Source: Streptomyces sp. HUAS ZL42 (GTDB lineage Bacteria; Actinomycetota; Actinomycetes; Streptomycetales; Streptomycetaceae). Taken from it: a stretch of 64,000 bases of DNA. The notes below the pieces were generated by a model that did no database searches, had not been told where the DNA came from, and saw only the letters and a program-made list of their open reading frames with translations. The DNA is taken from assembly GCF_040782645.1 (NCBI RefSeq), contig NZ_CP160403.1, positions 7,103,001 through 7,167,000 of the forward strand, in the 5' to 3' direction. Position numbers and translations under genes: made by a program. This document shows positions 25,652 to 34,358 of the stretch, piece after piece (positions within the stretch are counted from its first letter, which is position 1; every line of letters begins with the position of its first letter).

Positions 25652-27097
25652 TCAAGCCGCCCGCGGCACCGTAGCCACCGGCTCCGCCGCATGCATCGAC
25701 CCCGCCGCCCCCAGATCCGCCAGGATCGCCGAGGCGGCCCGGTGCGCCGAGTGCAGGGCTCCCTGGACCGTGCTGGTGTCCCGGTGGTCCCCGCACACGT
25801 ACAGCCCCGCCATCAGCCGTACCGGCCGCCGCAGATCGTGCGGCGGCCGCATCGTCGGCACCGCCTCCGCGGTGTGGTGCACGGCGAGCGTCTCCCAGCG
25901 CGTGGTGGAGGTGCCGTAGAGCCGGGACAGATGGATCCGCACGGCGGTGTCGACACCGTCCGGCGGTGTGCCCAGGACCGTCGACGACACGAGCGCGCGG
26001 CCCGCGGGCGCGCGGCTGGGGTCGACGTGGCTGACCACCGCGGTGTGCGCGACCGGGCCGCCGCGGTCCGCGTCGAGCAGCAGGGACCCGCCGGTCTCCG
26101 GCGGCTCGTCGGTCGTGTGGTGGACGACCGTGACGGGGTGGAAGTCCGGTACCCGCAGGCCGGGCAGCAGCGCGGCCGCCGTGCGCGCGTCCGTGGCCAC
26201 CAGCACCGCGCGGCAGCGGATCTCACCGTGCTCCGCGGTGGTCACCGAGGTCGTGGAGACCGAGGTGACCCGGACCCCGGTGTGCACCGTGCCCGGCGGC
26301 AGCTCCCTCGCGAGCAGCTCCGGCAGGACCTCCGCGCCGCCCTCCGGCAAGCACAGCCGGCCGGACGCGAAGGCGCGCAGCGCGAGGTCCGCGCAGCGGC
26401 TGGACGTGGTGAGGTCCGGGTCGCACAGCAGGGCGGCGAGCAGGGGGCGCAGGAAGCCGTCGATCGTCCGGGCGGGCAGGCCGCGGGCAGCGAGCGCCTG
26501 GCCTGCGGGCGATTCGGGGCGCGACAGCAGCCGTTCGACGGGGACGGCCGCGAGGCGGCTGAGCGCGGCGGCGAGCCGGGCCTGGTCGACGGCGCTGCCC
26601 ATCGGGGCGCCCGGGCGGACCCTGGGCGCCGTCGCCTGCGCCGGCGCGCCCGACCGGCCGCCGGCCGGTGACAGCATTCGCGAGGCGCCCGCGCGCGGCC
26701 TGGGCAGCGCGTGCGCCGGCCGACCGGACCGGGGGGCGCTTGCAAGGGCGCGCACTGCACGGAGTGCGCCCCTTGCGCCCCCGGCGTCCGCCTGGGCGCC
26801 CGCGCGGTGGTGGCGTCCGTCGCTGTGCAGCAGGACACCCGGGGCGAACGGGCGCAGCACGAGCGCGCCGAGCCCCTGCGTGAGACCCAGCTCGGGGTAC
26901 GAGGTGGACAGGAGTTGCCCGATCCGGTCGAGCCGGAAGCCGTCGACCTTCTCGGTCGACATGCGGCCGCCCGCGTAAGGGGCGGCCTCCAGGACTGCGG
27001 TCGTTACTCCTGCGCTGGTCAGCCGATGCGCCGCCGAGAGGCCGGCGACTCCGGCTCCCACGATGACGACGTCTGCCTGGTACGCGGGCTCAAGCAC
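25652..27097 (-). CDS. FAD-dependent amine-oxidase-like oxidoreductase
   Basis: 481 aa from GTG 27097 (AGGAGG 5 bases upstream). The N-terminal FAD-binding motif VVIVGAGVAGLSAAHRL and GGRMSTEKVDGFRLD fit the NAD(P)/FAD amine oxidase/phytoene-desaturase superfamily. The C-terminal GLYVCGDHRDTSTVQGALHSAHRAA is the usual FAD-closing motif. Residues about 96-166 form an Ala/Arg/Pro/Gly-rich segment that looks like an insertion. The substrate is not predictable. It is followed on the same strand side by the shared element at 25536. Confidence 0.85.
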   Translation of the reverse strand: MLEPAYQADVVIVGAGVAGLSAAHRLTSAGVTTAVLEAAPYAGGRMSTEKVDGFRLDRIGQLLSTSYPELGLTQGLGALVLRPFAPGVLLHSDGRHHRAGAQADAGGARGALRAVRALASAPRSGRPAHALPRPRAGASRMLSPAGGRSGAPAQATAPRVRPGAPMGSAVDQARLAAALSRLAAVPVERLLSRPESPAGQALAARGLPARTIDGFLRPLLAALLCDPDLTTSSRCADLALRAFASGRLCLPEGGAEVLPELLARELPPGTVHTGVRVTSVSTTSVTTAEHGEIRCRAVLVATDARTAAALLPGLRVPDFHPVTVVHHTTDEPPETGGSLLLDADRGGPVAHTAVVSHVDPSRAPAGRALVSSTVLGTPPDGVDTAVRIHLSRLYGTSTTRWETLAVHHTAEAVPTMRPPHDLRRPVRLMAGLYVCGDHRDTSTVQGALHSAHRAASAILADLGAAGSMHAAEPVATVPRAA

Positions 27098-27260
27098 GTG
27101 CCCCTCCTCGAGGATTGCGCGGCCGGTGGAGACGTGATGCCCCCAACTTGCTCCGGGGATACCCGAGTTCGGCTCGAGGTTAAGACGCTGATCGGTCAGG
27201 GGCAGTCGCGCATGAACAGGGCACGGTCGCACAGTGGTCGCACAGGGACGCGACACATCC

Positions 27261-28160
27261 TCACGCGGCGCGGATCGCGTCCTCGATCTCCGGGAACGCG
27301 AAAGTGAACCCGGACTCCAGCAACCGCTTGGGCACCACCCGTTGGCTGCCCAGAACGTCCCCGGCCATCTCCCCGAGGACCGTGCGCAACACCGGCGCCG
27401 GTACGGCGAACGGAGTGGGACGGTGCAGCACCCGACCCATCGCCGCCGTCACCGCACCGTTCGTCACCGGATGCGGGGCGGTCAGGTTGAACGGCCCCGA
27501 CAGGTCGTCCCGGTCGAGAAGATGACGGATCGCCGCGACCTCGTCGTGCAGCGCGATGAACGACCAGTACTGCCGCCCGTCGCCCAGCCGCCCGCCCAGA
27601 CCCGCCCTGAACAGCGGGAACAGCTTCCCCCAGGCACCGCCCCGGCGCGCCACCACCAGCCCGGTCCGCGGGAACACCGTGCGCACGCCCGCCTCCCGCG
27701 CCGGCGCCGCGGCCTCCTCCCACTCCACGACCAGCGAGGGCAGGAAGCCGTCCCCCGCAGGCGCGCCCTCGTCGACGGTGCGTTCCCCGGTCTCCCCGTA
27801 GAAGCCGATCGCGCTGCCGTTCACGAACACCCGCGGCCGCTCGTCCTCGGACAGGGACGCCAGCGTCCGGGCCAGCGCCGCCGTGCCCAGCACCCGGCTG
27901 GAACGGATCCGCGCCTTGTACGCCTCCGTCCAGCGGTGGCTGCCGACCCCCGCCCCGGCCAGATTGACCACGGCATCGCACCCGGCGAGTCCCGCCGCGT
28001 CCACATACCTGTCCTCGGGGTCCCACCGCAGCTCGTCCGCGCCCCGGGGCGCACGGCGCACCAGACGCACCACCTCGTGCCCGTCCGCGGTCAGGGACCG
28101 CACCAGGGCGCTGCCGATGAGACCGGAGGCGCCGGCCACCACGATGCGGGAACGTTCCAT
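27261..28160 (-). CDS. TIGR01777-family NAD(P)-binding epimerase-like protein
   Basis: 299 aa from ATG 28160 (an ATG three codons earlier is possible). The SDR motif VVAGASGLIGSALVRSL, NLAGAGVGSHRWTEAYKARIRSSR and NGSAIGFYG are diagnostic of TIGR01777 proteins. The C-terminal ~50 residues (DVLGSQRVVPKRLLESGFTF) are the DUF1731 extension. The enzymatic function of this family is not established. It is divergent from the GNAT gene. Confidence 0.9.
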   Translation of the reverse strand: MERSRIVVAGASGLIGSALVRSLTADGHEVVRLVRRAPRGADELRWDPEDRYVDAAGLAGCDAVVNLAGAGVGSHRWTEAYKARIRSSRVLGTAALARTLASLSEDERPRVFVNGSAIGFYGETGERTVDEGAPAGDGFLPSLVVEWEEAAAPAREAGVRTVFPRTGLVVARRGGAWGKLFPLFRAGLGGRLGDGRQYWSFIALHDEVAAIRHLLDRDDLSGPFNLTAPHPVTNGAVTAAMGRVLHRPTPFAVPAPVLRTVLGEMAGDVLGSQRVVPKRLLESGFTFAFPEIEDAIRAA

Positions 28161-28256
28161 GACCACCATCGTGCCTGTACGCGCCGTACAAACTCCATCG
28201 GGTCCTCGCATCGGGTCCTCGCCTCCTGCGGCTCACGGCGGCTTAAGGTGACCGTC

Positions 28257-28781
28257 ATGCCGGATCCGTACATACGTCACGCCACGCCGGACGACGAGGA
28301 ACCCCTGGCCCGGCTCGACCGCGCCACCTGGTCCCACCAGCACGCCGTCACGCCCCCGCCGCAGCCGCCGTACGAGCCCTTCTTCCGGGAACAGTCCGGC
28401 CCCGGCGACCACCTGGTCGCCGAACTCGACGGCCGTGTCGTCGGCTACATCCGCCTCGGCTTCCCCACCCCGCTGGCCTGCAACGCGCACGTACGCCAGA
28501 TCCGTGGACTCGCCGTCGCCGACGAGGCCCGCGGCCGGGGAGTCGGCCGGGCGCTGCTGCGGGCCGCCCTGGAGGAGGCCCGCCGGCTGGGCGCCCGCCG
28601 CATCAGCCTGCGCGTGCTCGGGCACAACACTCCCGCCCGCAGGCTGTACGAGTCGGAGGGGTTCGTCGTCGAGGGTGTCCAGCCGGAGGAGTTCCTCCTC
28701 GACGGCAGGTATGTCGACGACGTGCTGATGGGACGCCGGCTGGACGCCGTGCGCCCCCTGCGCCCCTGGCGGCCCCGGTAA
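28257..28781 (+). CDS. GNAT-family N-acetyltransferase
   Basis: 174 aa from ATG 28257 (AAGGTG upstream). The acetyl-CoA loop is VRQIRGLAVADEARGRGVGRALL, followed by LGARRISLRVLGHNTPARRLYESEGF (parts given), the classical motif A/B arrangement. The acceptor is unknown. It is a single-domain cytoplasmic enzyme of normal length, ending at a long hairpin shared with the convergent MarP-like gene. Confidence 0.9.
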   Translation: MPDPYIRHATPDDEEPLARLDRATWSHQHAVTPPPQPPYEPFFREQSGPGDHLVAELDGRVVGYIRLGFPTPLACNAHVRQIRGLAVADEARGRGVGRALLRAALEEARRLGARRISLRVLGHNTPARRLYESEGFVVEGVQPEEFLLDGRYVDDVLMGRRLDAVRPLRPWRPR

Positions 28782-28835
28782 GAGCCTGTGTCTGGCCCCC
28801 GGCCGGGTGCCGGCCGGGAACCAGGCACAGGCTCT
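28781..28835. terminator. Long hairpin terminator between GNAT and MarP-like genes
   Basis: AGAGCCTGTG / CACAGGCTCT 10-bp outer stem plus CTGG/CCAG and an inner GGCCGG pairing. It starts at the last base of the GNAT stop codon and serves convergent genes. Confidence 0.75.
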
Positions 28836-28840
28836 GAGGC

Positions 28841-30025
28841 TCAGGAGCTGACCAGGTCGCCCGTGTCCACGGGCGCCGTGGCCCGCGCCGCGCGCTGGGC
28901 GTCCGAGGCGACCTCGTCCGCCGTCAGGACGTAGCCCGTCTCGTCGTCCGAGGTGGAGCGGGCGAAGACGACCCCGTACACCCGGCCGTCGGTGGTGAGC
29001 AGCGGCCCGCCGGAGTTGCCGGGGCGGACGGTGGAGCGGATCGAGTAGATCTCGCGGGAGACCAGACCGTCGTTGTAGATGTTCTGGCCCCTGGCCTGCA
29101 CGCGGTTCGCGACCGTGGCCGCCTGCAGGTTCAGGTCGCCGTCCTGGGGATAGCCGGCGACCACGGCCTGGTCGCCGCGCCCGGCGTCGGTGTCGAAGCG
29201 CAGCACGGGCGCCCTCAGGTCGGGCACGTACAGCACCGCCACGTCCCGGTCCGGATCGAAGAGAACGACCCGGGCGTCGTACGACCGCCCGACGCCCCCG
29301 ATCCGCACCGTCGGGCGGTCGATGCCCGCCACCACGTGCGCGTTGGTCATCACGTGCTCCGCCGCGTACACGAAGCCGCTGCCCTCACGGCCCTGGTCGC
29401 CCGAGACGCCCTCGATCTTCACCGTGCTCAGCTTGGCGGCGTTCGTGGCGCTCGCCGTGACGCTGTCGCCGGTGGGCTTGGCGACCTCGGCCGTCGACTC
29501 GTTCTCGAACGGGTTGAAGACCTGCGGGAAGCCCGCCTGGGTGAGCGCGGAGGTGGCGCTGGAGAACCACGTCGGCGTGGTGTCCGGCATCGCGTCCTGC
29601 ACCGCCCCCAGCAGCTTCGAGTCCCGGATCGCCGTCGTCACCACCGGGGACGAGGACGCCGCCAGAACACTGGCCGCCACCCACGCCACGATCAGCACCG
29701 CCACCGAGTTGGCCACCGCCCCGCCGATCCCGTCCGCCACCCTGAGCGGCCCCCGGTCCAGCTCCCGCCGCAGCCGCAGCGCAAGGCGTCCCGCCAGCTC
29801 GTGCCCCACCACCGCCGGGACCAGCACCGTCAGCACCGCGGTCACCGTGGCAGCCGTCGTCCCCGGCGTCACCAGGTCCATCATCCAGGGCAGGATCCAC
29901 ACACCGACGACCGCGCCGCCCACGAAACCCGCGAGCGAGACACAGCCGGCCACCAGCCCCCGCCGGTAGCCGGACCCGGCATAGGCCAGGATCACCAGCA
30001 ACAGCAGGATGTCGAGCAGGTCCAC
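28841..30025 (-). CDS. MarP-type membrane-anchored serine protease
   Basis: 394 aa from GTG 30025. Four membrane helices fill residues 4-125, then a periplasmic-type trypsin-like domain. The catalytic triad is visible as His230 (MTNAHVVAG), Asp261 (DPDRDVAVL) and Ser338 (RPGNSGGPLL). Actinobacterial MarP proteases respond to acid or oxidative stress and, in mycobacteria, activate a peptidoglycan hydrolase. The next gene is a peptidoglycan amidase, which fits such a partnership by analogy. It is divergent from that gene across 210 bp. Confidence 0.92.
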   Translation of the reverse strand: MDLLDILLLLVILAYAGSGYRRGLVAGCVSLAGFVGGAVVGVWILPWMMDLVTPGTTAATVTAVLTVLVPAVVGHELAGRLALRLRRELDRGPLRVADGIGGAVANSVAVLIVAWVAASVLAASSSPVVTTAIRDSKLLGAVQDAMPDTTPTWFSSATSALTQAGFPQVFNPFENESTAEVAKPTGDSVTASATNAAKLSTVKIEGVSGDQGREGSGFVYAAEHVMTNAHVVAGIDRPTVRIGGVGRSYDARVVLFDPDRDVAVLYVPDLRAPVLRFDTDAGRGDQAVVAGYPQDGDLNLQAATVANRVQARGQNIYNDGLVSREIYSIRSTVRPGNSGGPLLTTDGRVYGVVFARSTSDDETGYVLTADEVASDAQRAARATAPVDTGDLVSS

Positions 30026-30235
30026 GAAGCCGCCTTTCTCTCGGACCCCTGAGGGGCGTCCCCTAGTACGTGCGGGACGGGCCCGGTGATCAGCCACTTG
30101 TCAGCCGCGCGCGTGACGGCGGTAACCGGCCACGCGTGCGTGTACCCCGAAAAACGCCGCGGACCGGGACGATGGTTCCATCGGGTGGTACACCACACAT
30201 GGCGGGCGGACCGGATAGGGCCGACAGTGGGAACC

Positions 30236-31084
30236 ATGCGTGTCTTCCGATCGGCCTTCCGGCCGGCTTTCCGAAGAGGACGGGGGGCGCGAAGACGGCG
30301 CCGGGTGCGAATACCGGGCGCGGCCCTCGCGGTACTGGGCTGTCTGCCGGGGCTGGCCGCCTTCGGCGCGCTGGCGCTGTGCGCGCGAGGCGTCGAGCAC
30401 ACCGCCACGGCAGCCGTGACCGCCAGAGCCGCACGCCAGGCCGCGACCCGCCCCGCCGCCCCGCACCGCGCGCCCAGGCCGCACATCGTGCCCCGCTCGG
30501 CCTGGCTCGACGCCCGGGCCTGGCCCGCGCAGCCGCCGCCGCGCCACGACGACAAGGTGGTCGCGGTCTTCGTCCACCACACCGACTCGCCCAACGGCTA
30601 CGACTGCGCCGACGTCCCCCGCATCATCCGCTACCTGTACGCCGGCCAGACCGGCTCCCGGCAGTGGGACGACATCGGCTACAACTTCCTCGTCGACCGC
30701 TGCGGCACGATCTACGAGGGCCGCGCGGGCGGCGTCGACCGCCCCGTCACCGGCGCCCACACCCAGGGCTTCAACCACCGCACCGCGGGCATCGCCGCCA
30801 TCGGCACCTTCACCGCCGGAGTCCCCGTCCCACGGGCGATGACGGACGCGATCGCCGCGCTGGTCGCCTGGAAACTCGGTCCGGCCGACATCGACCCGCG
30901 CGCCACCGTCCGCCTCACCTCCAGCAACAGCCTCAGCCGCTACCCCTCCGGCACCACCGCCACGCTGCCCGCCCTCGCCGCCCACAAGGACGCCTACATG
31001 ACCAGCTGCCCCGGCGCGGCCCTCAGCGCCCGCCTGCCGGAGATCAGACAACTGGCGGCACGACTACAGGGCAGAACCCCGTAG
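30236..31084 (+). CDS. Membrane-anchored N-acetylmuramoyl-L-alanine amidase (PGRP/Amidase_2)
   Basis: 282 aa from ATG 30236 (GTGGGA just upstream). An Arg-rich N-terminus and hydrophobic segment (about 27-48) act as signal or anchor. The amidase domain begins at IVPRSAWLDARAW and shows FVHHTDSPNGYDC (zinc His), DDIGYNFLVDRCGTIYEGRAGG, GFNHRTAGIAAIGTF and SCPGAAL. It cleaves the muramoyl-alanine bond. The His expected before the C-terminal Cys is present within AAHKDAYMTSCPG. Neighbouring MarP-like and FemAB-like genes make this a wall-remodelling group. Confidence 0.92.
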   Translation: MRVFRSAFRPAFRRGRGARRRRRVRIPGAALAVLGCLPGLAAFGALALCARGVEHTATAAVTARAARQAATRPAAPHRAPRPHIVPRSAWLDARAWPAQPPPRHDDKVVAVFVHHTDSPNGYDCADVPRIIRYLYAGQTGSRQWDDIGYNFLVDRCGTIYEGRAGGVDRPVTGAHTQGFNHRTAGIAAIGTFTAGVPVPRAMTDAIAALVAWKLGPADIDPRATVRLTSSNSLSRYPSGTTATLPALAAHKDAYMTSCPGAALSARLPEIRQLAARLQGRTP

Positions 31085-31104
31085 CAGCGCCGCCGCGGTC
31101 GGTG

Positions 31105-32232
31105 TCACCTGCGCCCGAGGTAGACCCCCAACGCCCGCTGCAGCACCTTGCCCTGGCTGCCCACCGGCAGTTCCCACTCCCCGAGGTACTCCACCATCCG
31201 GCCGCCCGTCCCCGCCTTGAAGCGGAGCCGGCCGAGCAGTCGGTCGCCGGTGAGGGCGGGGGTGACGGAGCGCAGATCGTACGTCGCGGCGCCCGCCGCC
31301 CGTGCGTCACACAGCATGCGCCACAACAGCGCGCTGCTGGGCCGTAGTTGGCGCCCTCGACGGCCGGACGCCGGGTAGGAGTGCCAGACCCGGGAACCGA
31401 CGTTGATCATGAGGGACGCGGAGAGCACCTCTCCGTCGTACTGGGCGAGATAGAGGCGGAGACGGTCGTCGTCCTCGGCGTTCAGGGCCTTCCACATGCG
31501 CACGAAGTAGTCCAGCGGACGGGCCTTGAAGCCGTCGTGGGCAGCGGTCGCGGTGTACAGGCGGTGGAAGTCGGGCAGGTCGGCGGCCGAGCCCCAGGAG
31601 ACACGGACGCCGGCCGTCTCAGCCGTGCGCAGGGACTGCTCCCAATGCGGTGCCAGGGCGCCGCGCAGGTCGTCCACCGAGCGCCCCGCCAACGGGATGT
31701 GGCAGCCGTAGCGCGGCTGGCCGAGCCCGAACCCGCTGCCGACGTCCTCCTCGCACCGCCGCCACCCGAGCCGCCCCAGCCGCTCCGCGGCGTCCAGCGC
31801 GTATCCGTCGATGCCGGCCGCGGGCAGATCGTGCAGATGACGTACGTCGGGGTCGGCGATCCCCGCCGCGACGGTGGCCGCGTCCCAGTGCCGTACGACG
31901 AGGGGCGGTCCGATCCGCACCGAGAAGGCGCCGATCCGCTTCAGATGGGCGACGAGCGGGTCCAACCACCGCTCCAGACGGGGGGTCCGCCAGTCGATCG
32001 CGGGCCCGTCGGGGATGTACGCGAGGAAGCGCCTCGTCCCGGGCAGCGGCCGGTACAGGACGAGCGCCGTCGCGACCATCGCCTCTCCCTCGAACCAGCC
32101 GACGCTCTCCGCCAGCCAGTCGGGCTTCACGTCGCCCCACTCGGGGATCTGGAGATGGCTTGCGTCGGGAGACAGCCGCAGGTGGGCGACATGTTCCGCG
32201 CGCGGTATCTCCCGCACGTACAGGCTGGTCAT
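31105..32232 (-). CDS. FemAB-type peptidyltransferase (lipid II:amino acid transferase-like)
   Basis: 375 aa from ATG 32232. Two GNAT-like subdomains are evident: IPEWGDVKPDWLAESVGWFEG and LPGTRRFLAYIPDGPAIDW in the first, then RMWKALNAEDDDRLRLYLAQYDGEVLSASLMI and LRPSSALLWRMLCDA in the second. Fem proteins use aminoacyl-tRNA to add bridge residues to peptidoglycan precursors; in Streptomyces the bridge is glycine. Which step this paralogue performs cannot be told. It is convergent with the amidase, with 20 bp between. Confidence 0.88.
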   Translation of the reverse strand: MTSLYVREIPRAEHVAHLRLSPDASHLQIPEWGDVKPDWLAESVGWFEGEAMVATALVLYRPLPGTRRFLAYIPDGPAIDWRTPRLERWLDPLVAHLKRIGAFSVRIGPPLVVRHWDAATVAAGIADPDVRHLHDLPAAGIDGYALDAAERLGRLGWRRCEEDVGSGFGLGQPRYGCHIPLAGRSVDDLRGALAPHWEQSLRTAETAGVRVSWGSAADLPDFHRLYTATAAHDGFKARPLDYFVRMWKALNAEDDDRLRLYLAQYDGEVLSASLMINVGSRVWHSYPASGRRGRQLRPSSALLWRMLCDARAAGAATYDLRSVTPALTGDRLLGRLRFKAGTGGRMVEYLGEWELPVGSQGKVLQRALGVYLGRR

Positions 32233-32417
32233 GGGCAGGGTGCTCCTGTTCGGGGCGGCCACCCTAAGCCGGGGATCACCGGACGGGTCAAGAGTCCACG
32301 GGCGAACGGCCGGCGACGGACACCCGAACTCTCACAGGGTTCTCGTAGCCGACTCAACGATCACCCCGAGACTGCCTTCCTATCGTCATGCACACGCACT
32401 GACTGGAGGTGGGGAAA

Positions 32418-32666
32418 ATGAACAGCGATCACACCGACACCACGGACAAGACGGAGAAGACGGAGACGGCGGGCGGCTGGACCAGGACCGCCCGCGGCCC
32501 CTGGGCGGTGGTCTGCGCGGTCGCCACGGTTCTCGTGGGCCCGGCCGCGGCCACGGCGTCCGCCCTCGATCAGGCCAACAAGGCGCCGATGTACCACGCG
32601 GTGCGGGTCGACCAGACACAGGCGTACATCCCGTCGGACACCACCCGGCGCCGTGTGGCGGCGTGA
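32418..32666 (+). CDS. Small hypothetical protein with one hydrophobic segment
   Basis: 82 aa from ATG 32418 (GGAGG 8 bases upstream). A Thr/Lys/Asp-rich N-terminus (HTDTTDKTEKTET) precedes a single hydrophobic segment (WAVVCAVATVLVGPAAATASA) that ends in a plausible signal-peptidase site, leaving about 35 residues outside. No family is recognised. The start signal and low-GC leader support expression; small size limits certainty. Confidence 0.6.
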   Translation: MNSDHTDTTDKTEKTETAGGWTRTARGPWAVVCAVATVLVGPAAATASALDQANKAPMYHAVRVDQTQAYIPSDTTRRRVAA

Positions 32667-32669
32667 CGC

Positions 32670-33188
32670 TCACTCCCGGAAGCGGTTCCACAGCTTGGGA
32701 TAGCGCTCGGCGAGCACCCGTTCGTTCTCGAAGTCGGCCGGCGTGCCCTCGGGCTCCGCGGCCGCGGGCGGAATGCCCAGATCGGGCGCGACGGTCCCGG
32801 TGAGCTGCTCGTACGCCTCGTCCGCCGCGTAGCCGAGCTCCTCGCCGTCGCCGTCGATCTCCTCGTCGAAGTCGGTCAGCAGGTCGGCGAGCGCGTCAGG
32901 GTGGTGCAGGGCGCCCTCGAACACGTCCCGGCCCTGACCGATCAGCCAGCACCGGAAGAAGTCGAAGGCGTCGTCGCTCGCCCCGTCGAGCAGCACCCAG
33001 GCGGCGCCCCACAGGTCCCAGCGGTAGGCGCGGTTGTAGCGGGACTCGAAGTGACGGGCGAAGTCGAGCACGGACTCGGGGTCCAGTTCGAGCAGCCGCT
33101 CCACGAGCAGGTCGGCCTGCTCCTCCGGGTCGCCCTCGGCGGCCTCGCGGGCGGCGTCCACCAGCTCCCAGAACTCCGACTCTTCCAT
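32670..33188 (-). CDS. DUF4240 protein
   Basis: 172 aa, strongly acidic, from ATG 33188 (a GTG immediately before it is the alternative). FWELVDAAREAAEGDPEEQADLL, LDPESVLDFARHFESRYNRAYRWDLWGAAWVL and GCSDDAFDFF-type sequence (here GASDDAFDFFRCWLIGQG) are characteristic of DUF4240. This cytoplasmic family of unknown role is common in Streptomyces. It ends 4 bp from the convergent small gene. Confidence 0.9.
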   Translation of the reverse strand: MEESEFWELVDAAREAAEGDPEEQADLLVERLLELDPESVLDFARHFESRYNRAYRWDLWGAAWVLLDGASDDAFDFFRCWLIGQGRDVFEGALHHPDALADLLTDFDEEIDGDGEELGYAADEAYEQLTGTVAPDLGIPPAAAEPEGTPADFENERVLAERYPKLWNRFRE

Positions 33189-33307
33189 CACGGGTCAAGC
33201 ATCTGACGTCCAGGGGTGGGGCGCACCCGGAGTACAGGGGATTGTTATGGGGCGCAGAACACAGCGCACGCGGCGCAGAGCACGGCTCACCATGCGGTGA
33301 GCACGGC

Positions 33308-34282
33308 TCACGGCGCGTAGAGCCCGGCCAGCCGCGCCGCGTCCGCCGCGAAACGCGCCCGCAGGCCCTCCGGCGCCAGCACCTCGGCCTCCGGCCCCAG
33401 CGCGGTGAGCTGCGTGTGCGCCACCTCCTCCGACTCGACCCGCAGCGTCACGGTCACCCGCCCCTGCGCGTCGGGCGGGCCCGCCGACTCCATGGCGTCT
33501 CTCGCCGAGAGGGGATCGACGGCGTACGGCAGTCTCCGCGCCCCGGCCGGCGAGAGCCGTACGACGACCTCGGCCCGCAGGATCGAGCGGGCGAAGCGCT
33601 CGGCCTGCTCGCCCCAGAAGCCGGGCAGGTCGAACGTCTCGTCGCGGTCGAACCGGACCTCCAGCGGGATCACGGCGGTGAACCGGTCGATGCGGTACGT
33701 CCGGAACGCGCCGGCCTCGGGCACCCGCGCGCACAGGTACCAGACTCCCGCCTTCAGGATCAGCCCGTACGGCTCCAGCGCCCGGTCCACCTCCGTACCG
33801 TCCCGCCGGTAGCGGGCCGTCACGCACCGGTCGTCCCAGACCGCCTCCGCGATCACCGGCAGCAGGGCGGGCGTCTCCGGCTCCCGGAACCAGCCGGGCG
33901 CGTCCAGGTGGAAGCGCTGGGCGGCGGTGCGCGAGGCGTCGCGGAGGGAGGGGAGAAGCGCGGCGGACACCTTCAGGCGGGCGGCGGAAGCGGCGTCCTC
34001 GAGGCCCATCTCGCGCAGCGCCCCCGGCACCCCGCTGAGGAACAGCGCCTCCGCCTCGGTCCGGGCCAGGCCGGTCAGTCGCGTCCGGTAGCCCCCGATC
34101 AGCCGGTAGCCGCCGGCCCGCCCCCGGTCCGCGTACACCGGCACCCCCGCCTCCGACAGCGCCTGCGCGTCCCGCGTGACCGTCCGCTCCGACACCTCCA
34201 GCTCGCGCGCCAGCTCGGCGGCGGTCATGGAGGGCCGGGACTGGAGCAGGAGCACCATCTTGATCAGGCGGGCGGCGCGCAT
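33308..34282 (-). CDS. WYL-domain transcriptional regulator (YafY-type)
   Basis: 324 aa from ATG 34282. The N-terminal HTH (RLIKMVLLLQSRPSMTAAELARELEVSERTVTRD, given in part) is followed by GRAGGYRLIGGYR and a WYL domain (ALEPYGLILKAGVWYLCARV, FRTYRIDRF) and C-terminal WCX extension. WYL proteins sense small or nucleic-acid ligands and regulate transcription. It is adjacent to and downstream of aceE, separated by a palindromic terminator. The target is unknown. Confidence 0.9.
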   Translation of the reverse strand: MRAARLIKMVLLLQSRPSMTAAELARELEVSERTVTRDAQALSEAGVPVYADRGRAGGYRLIGGYRTRLTGLARTEAEALFLSGVPGALREMGLEDAASAARLKVSAALLPSLRDASRTAAQRFHLDAPGWFREPETPALLPVIAEAVWDDRCVTARYRRDGTEVDRALEPYGLILKAGVWYLCARVPEAGAFRTYRIDRFTAVIPLEVRFDRDETFDLPGFWGEQAERFARSILRAEVVVRLSPAGARRLPYAVDPLSARDAMESAGPPDAQGRVTVTLRVESEEVAHTQLTALGPEAEVLAPEGLRARFAADAARLAGLYAP

Positions 34283-34313
34283 ACGGCCATGATGCCGGGG
34301 GCCACTGACAACG

Positions 34314-34342
34314 AAGGGGTACGGCGGTCCGCCGTACCCCTT
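34314..34342 (-). terminator. aceE terminator
   Basis: AAGGGGTACGGCGG / CCGCCGTACCCCTT, 14-bp perfect arms around a single T, 16 bp after the aceE stop. Confidence 0.8.
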
Positions 34343-34358
34343 CACCGAAGGCCGGCCC

